A stretch of 64,000 bases of DNA from Streptomyces xinghaiensis S187 (GTDB lineage Bacteria > Actinomycetota > Actinomycetes > Streptomycetales > Streptomycetaceae), in NCBI RefSeq assembly GCF_000220705.2, contig NZ_CP023202.1:4556501-4620500 (forward strand). Reading direction: 5' to 3'. Positions 58,509 through 64,000 of this stretch are shown one piece after another (position 1 is the stretch's first letter; each line of letters opens with the position of its first letter). Under the pieces are notes generated by a model. That model made no database searches. It saw only the letters and a list, made by a program, of their open reading frames with translations, and was not told the DNA's origin. The translations under genes and the position numbers were made by a program.

Positions 58509-59072
58509 TTACGGAGCCGGGGCGGGCGGCGGCACCGCCGGCGGGCCGGGCTCCGGCTGTGCCGGATCCGTGGCCGGGGTCGGTGGTACGTCCGGGGCGA
58601 GGAAGCTCTCCAGGGCCTCGACCACCATCGCGTGGTCCTCGGCCTGCGCCAGCCCCGAGACGGTGACGGCGCCGATGACCCCCGCGCCCTCCACCCTGAT
58701 CGGGAACGAGCCGCCGTGCGCCGCGTACAGGCACTGGTCGAGCGGGGACGACGCCTCGAATGTCGTCCCCTTCGCGCGGAAGCGGGTGCCCACCAGGTAC
58801 GAGCTCTCCGAGAAGCGCTCGACCACCCGTCGCTTGCGGTCGATCCAGTCGTCGTTGTCCGGCGACGTGCCGGGCAGCGCGCAGTGGAACACCTGCTGGT
58901 GCCCGCGGCGTATGTCGATGGTCACCGGCGCCAGGCGCTGCCGGGCCGTGTCGGCCAGCAGACAGCCCAGGCGCCAGGCGTCCTCGTGCGTGAAGCGGCG
59001 CAGCACCAGCCGGTCCTCCTGGGCGCGCAGCACGGAGACGAGGGCGGTGGGATCGAAGGCGGGGTCCGTCAT
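58509..59072 (-). CDS. UPF0303 / HbpS-like heme-degrading domain protein
   Basis: A 187-residue soluble protein. VLRRFTHEDAWRLGCLLADTARQRLAPVTIDIRRGHQQVFHCALPGTSPDNDDWIDRKRRVVERF and the later SSYLVGTRFRAKGTTFEASSPLDQCLYAAHGGSFPIRVEGAGVIGAVTVSGLAQAEDHAMVVEAL match UPF0303 (YBR137W/HbpS-GlcG-like fold). The last 30 residues are a Pro-rich tail. Separated by 17 bases from the upstream Gfo/Idh gene, so an operon with it is likely. Confidence 0.85.
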   Translation of the reverse strand: MTDPAFDPTALVSVLRAQEDRLVLRRFTHEDAWRLGCLLADTARQRLAPVTIDIRRGHQQVFHCALPGTSPDNDDWIDRKRRVVERFSESSYLVGTRFRAKGTTFEASSPLDQCLYAAHGGSFPIRVEGAGVIGAVTVSGLAQAEDHAMVVEALESFLAPDVPPTPATDPAQPEPGPPAVPPPAPAP

Positions 59073-59089
59073 CAGCTCTGCTCCCGGGG

Positions 59090-60238
59090 TTACGGGGTGA
59101 TCGCCCGGCCCTCGTGGGCCGAACGGCGTGCGGCTTCCAGGACGTCGAGCGCCGCGGCGGCCTCCAGTGCCGTCACGGGCGGCGGGGTGCCGTCGCGCAG
59201 GGCCGCCGCCACGGCCGCGTAGTACGCCGGGTAGTCACCGGGCAGGGTCGGGACCGCGCGGCCGCCGCCGGTCACCGGGGATTCACCGGCGCCGAGCCGG
59301 CCCCACAGGGACTCGGGTTCGGCTCCCCACGCGCCGGCGCCGGACGTGCCGGTGTCCGTGCCGGGTGTTCCGTCGGTGCCGGGCGGCCGGAGCCCGTCGC
59401 GCAGCGCCTGTTCCTGCGGGTCGAGTCCGTACTTCACATACCCGGCGGAGCTGCCCAGGACACGGAAACGCGGCCCGAGTTGGGCGGTGGTGGCGCTCAT
59501 CCACAGATGGGAGTTGACGCCGTTCGCGTGCGTGAGGGCGATGAAGGTGTCGTCGTCCGCCTCGGCGCCGGGGCGGCGGACCACGGACTCGGCGTAGACG
59601 CGGACGGCCGGGCCGAAGAGCACCAGCGCCTGGTCGACGAGGTGGCTGCCCAGGTCGTAGAGGAGCCCGCCGATCTCCTGCGGATCGCCGGACTCGCGCC
59701 AGCCGCCCTTGGGCTTGGGCCGCCACCGCTCGAAGCGGGATTCGAACCGCTGGACCTCGCCCAGTTCCCCGCCCGCGATGAGCTGCCGCACGGTGCGGAA
59801 GTCGTTGTCCCAACGGCGGTTCTGGAAGACGGAGAGCAGCAGGCCGCGCTCCTCGGCCAGGGCGGCGAGAGCGCGGGCCTCGGCGGCGGTCGCGGACAGC
59901 GGCTTGTCGACGACGACGGGCAGACCGGCGCGGAGGGCGTCGGTGGCGATGGGCACATGCGTCCGGTTGGGGGAGGCCACGACCACCAGGTCGAGCGCGT
60001 CCTCGCCCTCCGTACGGGACAGCAGCTCGCGGTGGTCGCCGGCGAACCGCACCCCGGGGTGCTCGGCGCGGGCCTGCTCGCGGCGCTCGGGGCTCGTCGT
60101 GACGATCGTGTCGAGGACGAGGCCGGGGGTGGCGGCGATCAGCGGGGCGTGGAAGACGGAGCCCGCCAGACCGTAGCCGACGAGGCCGGCGCGGAGCGGG
60201 GAACGGGAGCCGGTACCGGCGGACATGCGCGTGGACAT
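59090..60238 (-). CDS. Gfo/Idh/MocA-family oxidoreductase
   Basis: A 382-residue NAD(P)-dependent oxidoreductase; ATG 60238 with GAGGGGC upstream (ATG 60226 is an alternative). Rossmann motif GLVGYGLAGSVFHAPLI, VVASPNRTHVPIA, the EKP-type motif VVVDKPLSATAAEA, NRRWDNDFRTVRQLI and GGLLYDLGSHLVDQAL (catalytic-site Asp/His). Probably a sugar or inositol dehydrogenase. It is followed by the UPF0303 gene at 17 bases. Confidence 0.9.
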   Translation of the reverse strand: MSTRMSAGTGSRSPLRAGLVGYGLAGSVFHAPLIAATPGLVLDTIVTTSPERREQARAEHPGVRFAGDHRELLSRTEGEDALDLVVVASPNRTHVPIATDALRAGLPVVVDKPLSATAAEARALAALAEERGLLLSVFQNRRWDNDFRTVRQLIAGGELGEVQRFESRFERWRPKPKGGWRESGDPQEIGGLLYDLGSHLVDQALVLFGPAVRVYAESVVRRPGAEADDDTFIALTHANGVNSHLWMSATTAQLGPRFRVLGSSAGYVKYGLDPQEQALRDGLRPPGTDGTPGTDTGTSGAGAWGAEPESLWGRLGAGESPVTGGGRAVPTLPGDYPAYYAAVAAALRDGTPPPVTALEAAAALDVLEAARRSAHEGRAITP

Positions 60239-60612
60239 GCCCCTCACTCAACCACGCGCGCCCACGAGCACCCCGGCGGGGCCCGGTGGGGCCGGCACGG
60301 CGCGGAGGCGGCCCGGTACCGCCGGGCCCCGCCGGCCCGGCCTCCCTCCGCGGGCTCCGGGCCGGCGGGCAGCGGTGGGCGTGGACGCCGGTCGCCGCGC
60401 GGGCAACCGCTCCGGGCCGTTCGGACGCGATACCCGGCCGCTTCGGGCGAACCGGCCGGGCCGCGGGCCGCGCCGGCCCTCCGGGCGGGGAAGGGACCAG
60501 GAGTACGGGCGGGCCCGGACGGCACCCACCGCGCGGACGGCAAGCCCGGCGCGGACGCAGCAAGCCGGGGCGCCGGCCCCGGGCCCGCGGCGGAGTCCAC
60601 CGAAGGTGTGCC
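60239..60612. other. divergent intergenic region
   Basis: About 375 very GC-rich bases between the oxidoreductase and LAxTG genes. The ribosome-binding site GAAGGTG precedes ATG 60613. No further signal recognised. Confidence 0.4.
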
Positions 60613-61677
60613 ATGCGCCAGCCCAGATATCTCACCGCCGGGGCCGCGGCCGGAGCGGCCGCGCTGGTGATGGTGGCCGTCCCGGCCCTGGCGTTCCTGC
60701 CGCAGGCCCAGGCGGCCCCGGCGGCGGTGGTGGCGCCGGACGCGGTCCCCCGGCCCCTGCCCCGTCCACTGCCCCTGGCCGTGGAGCCGTACTGCGGCGA
60801 CCGCGACAGCCCCGACTTCCCCCTGCGGGCCCGCATCCGCGGCGGCCCCCGGGAGTACGCGGCCGGGAGCGGCTGGCGGCGCTGGTCCATCAGTCTGCGC
60901 AATACGACGGACCGGGCCTGCCGGGGCGTGCACCCCGTCGCCGTGCTCGTCGACAGCACCCGGGAACTGGCCGCCGAGCGGATCCACTTCCAGTTCTACG
61001 ACGCGTACAGCCGCTCCTGGCGCCCGGTGACGCTGGAGACCACCGACCGGCACGAGCACATCGCCGTCTTCGACGGCTTCCCGGGCTTCGCCGTCCCGGC
61101 CGGCGGAACCGTCACCGTCGGCGTGCGGATGCGCTTCGCGGAGGACACGCCCGGCAACGCGGTACGGCTCACCGTGGCGGCCGTGCAGCGGCGCGACGAC
61201 GACGGCGACTGGGTCGGCTCCTCCAACGACTACGCGTTCACGATCCGGGGCGGGGGCAGGGACGGGGCGGTTGCCGGTGCGGACGAGGACACCCGGCCCC
61301 GCGGTGACGGAGAACGGGACCGGGAGCGGGAGCGCCGCCGGGACCGCCCGGGCGGCGGCGCCGAACCGCCGGGAACCGGTGGCGACGGGCGCCACCGGCC
61401 GGGCCGCCCGGGAGAGGCGGACGGGCCCGGCGGTCCGGGGGAGCGCGACCGGACGCGGCAGGGGGAGCACGATGGCCACGGCAGACCCGGCCGCCCCGGG
61501 ATCTCCGGCGACCCGGGCGGCGCCGTCCCGCCCGGCGAACTGGCCCGCACCGGCACCGGCGGCGACACCCGGGCCGGAACCCGGGGGGCCGTGGCCGCAC
61601 GGCTCAGCGGGGCCGCCGGGGCGGCCATCGCGCTCGGCGCGGTCCTGATCGCGGCCTCCCGGCGCGTGCGCCGCTGA
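60613..61677 (+). CDS. LAxTG surface protein (sortase substrate)
   Basis: A 354-residue protein. Signal peptide (TAGAAAGAAALVMVAVPALAFLPQAQAAPA), a folded domain of about 130 residues (GWRRWSISLRNTTDRACRGVHPVAVLVDSTRELAAERIHFQFYDAYSRSWRPVTL...), a long Arg/Gly/Asp/Pro-rich linker (about 210-305), then the sorting motif LARTG, a membrane helix (LSGAAGAAIALGAVLIAAS) and an RRVRR tail. LAxTG motifs are used by class E sortases of actinobacteria, so it is probably wall-anchored. No sortase gene is nearby. Confidence 0.8.
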   Translation: MRQPRYLTAGAAAGAAALVMVAVPALAFLPQAQAAPAAVVAPDAVPRPLPRPLPLAVEPYCGDRDSPDFPLRARIRGGPREYAAGSGWRRWSISLRNTTDRACRGVHPVAVLVDSTRELAAERIHFQFYDAYSRSWRPVTLETTDRHEHIAVFDGFPGFAVPAGGTVTVGVRMRFAEDTPGNAVRLTVAAVQRRDDDGDWVGSSNDYAFTIRGGGRDGAVAGADEDTRPRGDGERDRERERRRDRPGGGAEPPGTGGDGRHRPGRPGEADGPGGPGERDRTRQGEHDGHGRPGRPGISGDPGGAVPPGELARTGTGGDTRAGTRGAVAARLSGAAGAAIALGAVLIAASRRVRR

Positions 61678-62202
61678 GCGGCCGCGCGCGCCCCGGTCGC
61701 CTGCGTGCGGGCGGTGGCCCGATCCGGTCCCTTCCGGCTGTTCGCCGGACCCGGACGCTGTGAACCCCGCCGCCGGTCGCCCCGGCGACCGCCTCCGGCC
61801 GTCGCCCGTCCCCGTCCGCCGTTCCCCGTGCGGGTCACCACACCCGGCCGCCGGTGTTCTCCGGAAGGCCGAGCCGCCACCGGCCGCCCGGAAGAGCCCT
61901 CGCCGGGTGGCCCCCTGGCGGAGTCGCCGGTACGGGAGCGGGTGCGGCGCGGACGAAGGGGCATGGAAGGGCCGCGGGCGGGGAGACGGAAGCCGTTCCG
62001 TACCGCGCGGAACCCGACGGCGTGCGCGGCGACCGACGCCTTCCGGCCACCGGAGCGACCGGAACCGCTCACCGAAGGGACGGAAACCGGTCACCGGCGG
62101 GCAGGGGACGCCGGGTCCCGCGCCGTTAGGCTGGACCGAGCGGCGGGCCGGAGCCCGAGCGGCCGGCCGCCGCCCATCCGCACCGAGGACAGGAGCCGTT
62201 CC
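61678..62202. other. long intergenic region before the HAD phosphatase gene
   Basis: About 525 bases. The HAD frame stays open upstream across most of it, but the translation is Arg/Pro-rich and non-genic. TAGGCT at 62127-62132 is a candidate -10 box about 71 bases ahead of the HAD start, without a good -35. Nothing else seen. Confidence 0.4.
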
Positions 62203-62982
62203 GTGGCAGAGCGCAAGCCGATCGAGTCGTGGCTCACCGACATGGACGGGGTGCTGATCCACGAGGGCACCCCCATCCCCGGCGCCGACTCCTTCATCAA
62301 GCGGTTGCGCGAGTTGGAGCGGCCCTTCCTCGTGCTCACCAACAACTCCATGTTCACGCCGCGCGACCTGCACGCCCGGCTGAACCGGATGGGCCTGGAC
62401 GTCCCCGTCGAGAACATCTGGACGTCCGCGCTCGCCACCGCCCAGTTCCTGGAGGACCAGCGGCCCGGCGGCACGGCCTACGTCATCGGCGAGGCCGGGC
62501 TGACCACCGCCCTGCACGACGTCGGCTACATCCTCACCGACGCCGAGCCGGACTACGTCGTGCTCGGCGAGACCCGGACGTACAGCTTCGAGTCCCTCAC
62601 CAAGGCCATCCGCCTGATCAACGACGGGGCCCGCTTCATCGCCACCAACCCCGACGCCACCGGCCCCTCCACGGAGGGCGCGCTGCCCGCCACGGGCGCC
62701 GTCTCCGCACTGATCACCAAGGCCACCGGCCGGGAGCCCTACTTCGTCGGCAAGCCCAATCCGCTCATGATGCGCGCCGGGCTCAACGCCATCGGGGCGC
62801 ACTCCGAGAGCAGCGCCATGATCGGCGACCGGATGGACACCGACGTCCTGGCCGGACTGGAGGCCGGGATGGAGACGTTCCTCGTGCTGTCCGGGGTCAC
62901 GCGGCCGGACGAGATCGGGCGCTTCCCGTACGGGCCGTCGCGGGTGGCCGAGTCGATCGCCGACCTCGTCGACCTGGTCTGA
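62203..62982 (+). CDS. HAD-IIA family hydrolase (NagD-like phosphatase)
   Basis: A 259-residue enzyme from GTG 62203 with AGGAG 8 bases upstream. HAD motifs: I LTDMDGVLIHEG (nucleophile Asp), II LVLTNNS, cap domain of type IIA between residues about 85 and 180, III YFVGKPNPLMM (Lys), IV MIGDRMDTDVLAGLEAGM. Likely hydrolyses phosphate esters such as UMP/GMP or sugar phosphates in the cytoplasm. Confidence 0.93.
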   Translation: MAERKPIESWLTDMDGVLIHEGTPIPGADSFIKRLRELERPFLVLTNNSMFTPRDLHARLNRMGLDVPVENIWTSALATAQFLEDQRPGGTAYVIGEAGLTTALHDVGYILTDAEPDYVVLGETRTYSFESLTKAIRLINDGARFIATNPDATGPSTEGALPATGAVSALITKATGREPYFVGKPNPLMMRAGLNAIGAHSESSAMIGDRMDTDVLAGLEAGMETFLVLSGVTRPDEIGRFPYGPSRVAESIADLVDLV

Positions 62983-63113
62983 GCCGGCCGGCCGGTCCGA
63001 GCCGGCCGGGACCCGGTGACCCGGGCCCGGGCCGAACGGAGCAGTGCCCGGCCCGCCGGGCTGCGGTGAGCCGCCGTTCGCGCGAACCTTCTGGGGCGAG
63101 AGGAGGTCGCACG

Positions 63114-63578
63114 ATGGACTCTGTCCGACTGGCCGGAACGATCGCGGCGTCCGGCCTGCTCTGCGCCACCGTGGTGCTCCCCGCCGCGAGTTCCGCCGCG
63201 GCGGCTTCCGCGCTTCCGGCTGCCGCGGACCCCGTTTCCGCGACGGCTGCTTCCGCGTTCCCTGCTCCCGGGCCGGCCGTCTCCGCCCCGGCTGCTCCCG
63301 GGCCTTCCGTCTCCGCCCGGGCCGTGCCCGCCCCGGGGCCCGTAGCCGTGGCGGCGGAAGGGCGCCCGGCCGCCACGGACACCGGGGGCGGTCCCAACAC
63401 CCGGCAGATCGTCGTCGGTGTGTGCCTCGCGGGCGGCGCCGTCCTGGGGATGGCCGGTCTCGCCGTGCACCACCGCCGCGCCACGGGACCGCCCGCGGTG
63501 CCGCGGGAGCGGGAGGACGCGCTCCGGGTCCCCGAGCCCTCCCCGCGCCGGGGCGGTCCCCCCGGCGCGGGCGGCTGA
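63114..63578 (+). CDS. secreted or membrane-anchored Ala/Pro-rich protein
   Basis: A 154-residue protein, AGGAGG ribosome-binding site. Signal-like N-terminus (RLAGTIAASGLLCATVVLPAASSAAAA), an Ala/Pro/Ser spacer with repeated SA-P-PGP units, one C-terminal membrane helix (IVVGVCLAGGAVLGMAGLAV) and a basic cytoplasmic tail (HHRRATGPP). A small envelope protein of unknown role. Confidence 0.6.
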   Translation: MDSVRLAGTIAASGLLCATVVLPAASSAAAASALPAAADPVSATAASAFPAPGPAVSAPAAPGPSVSARAVPAPGPVAVAAEGRPAATDTGGGPNTRQIVVGVCLAGGAVLGMAGLAVHHRRATGPPAVPREREDALRVPEPSPRRGGPPGAGG

Positions 63579-63866
63579 CGGCGGAAGCGGCGTGCCCCTC
63601 AGCGGTGTGCCCCGCCGGTAGCGGTGTGCCGCCGTCACCCGCTCCGTGCCCGCCCTGCCCCGGTCTCCGTCCGCGGATCCCGTCCCCCGGGCCTCTGCCG
63701 CCCACCGCCGGTCCCGTCCCTCCCGCTACGTCAAACGCCGTAACGGGGGTTCCCCGGTCCCGGTCGCTGCCGGGTCCCGCACGGACCGCGTGCCAGGATG
63801 CGTCCGACCCGAATTGTCCCGAACGCGGTCCGGGCCCACCCCGGACCGAGGCCCCAGGGGGAGCGG

Positions 63867-64000
63867 ATGTACGGCCACATGGGCCGGCTGGCGGCGAGCG
63901 TGGCGGCCGGAGCGGTACTGCTGATCGCGGGCTGCTTCCGCCCGCCCGGGCCCGGGCCCGGGCCGTCGCCCGGGGACGACCGCGCGCAGCCGCCGCGCCG
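63867..64000 (+). CDS. lipoprotein, N-terminal part (cut by window edge)
   Basis: ATG 63867 preceded by GGGGGAGC. The visible 44 residues are a lipoprotein signal ending in the lipobox LLIAGC followed by a Pro/Gly-rich linker (FRPPGPGPGPSPGDD). Folded domain lies outside the window; nature unknown. Confidence 0.65.
   Translation, partial: MYGHMGRLAASVAAGAVLLIAGCFRPPGPGPGPSPGDDRAQPPR

Noticed and set aside
61705..62202. Upstream extension of the HAD gene
   Set aside because: The frame is open but encodes an Arg/Pro-rich sequence; the GTG at 62203 has a proper AGGAG site and starts right before the DxD motif as in the family.
60244..63705. 1153-codon open frame on the minus strand
   Set aside because: It runs antisense to the LAxTG, HAD and membrane-protein genes, all of which have clear motifs. 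Its translation is Arg/Gly/Pro-rich with no domain; long antisense frames are expected at this GC content.

Overview
The window is a stretch of a linear-chromosome type actinomycete, almost certainly Streptomyces or a close relative. The evidence is very high GC with strongly GC-ending codons, frequent GTG starts, many short or absent 5' leaders with TAGxxT-type -10 boxes, a perfect CebR cellulose box, an XRE/DUF397/DUF6879 repertoire, a mycothiol-isomerase-like protein and an LAxTG surface protein. I saw no rRNA, tRNA or CRISPR array.

Layout. 1-7.4 kb: start of a class A penicillin-binding protein (minus), a three-gene ABC-2 exporter operon, a DUF1707 protein, then a translationally coupled pair of CNNM/CorC-type membrane proteins with CBS domains. 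7.5-11 kb: a universal-stress-protein remnant, a membrane protein, terD, and a blaI-type repressor with its M56 metallopeptidase. 11-21.4 kb: ordinary core genes (membrane-associated protein, SGNH hydrolase, DUF445, pentapeptide-repeat protein, ArsR and AraC regulators, a DinB-like protein, a secreted protein). 21.4-27.5 kb: plant-polysaccharide cluster: GH43, GH10 xylanase and GH74 xyloglucanase, the last with a perfect CebR operator. 27.7-29 kb: lipoprotein and an unknown protein.

29.2 to about 45.17 kb is an accessory region with more A/T-ending codons. It begins with two shuffled DUF397/DUF6879 modules, one associated with a nonsense-broken small gene. A truncated XRE regulator marks the junction with a tightly overlapping three-gene operon (31.5-40.1 kb) whose last gene is a giant DEAD/DEAH helicase-DUF1998 protein (DruE-like; candidate Druantia defence system). 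Then come an intact XRE/DUF397 pair with a divergent anti-sigma-type ATPase, an HNH nuclease, a C5-cytosine methyltransferase and a Vsr endonuclease. From 43.9 to 50.7 kb on the minus strand lies a predicted restriction-type system: Vsr, GHKL (MORC/MutL-like) ATPase, PD-(D/E)xK protein (DUF4420), Z1 helicase, Vsr. The Z1 gene is itself chimeric: its last quarter has the island's codon use and its first three quarters have the host's.

50.8-64 kb returns to core genes: cyclo-ligase-like protein, small secreted and membrane proteins, a YidC/Oxa1 paralogue, a divergent SDR/TetR pair sharing two palindromic operators, GNAT acetyltransferase, YncE-like propeller, UPF0303 protein, Gfo/Idh/MocA oxidoreductase, LAxTG surface protein, NagD-type HAD phosphatase and two cell-envelope proteins.

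Most notable: (i) an identical dyad, TCTACA-N4-TGTAGA, lies upstream of the CNNM operon and of terD, both next to blaI-M56, suggesting one BlaI-controlled envelope-stress regulon; (ii) a candidate Druantia-type operon next to a MORC/Z1/DUF4420 restriction-like system, with a recombination junction inside the Z1 gene.
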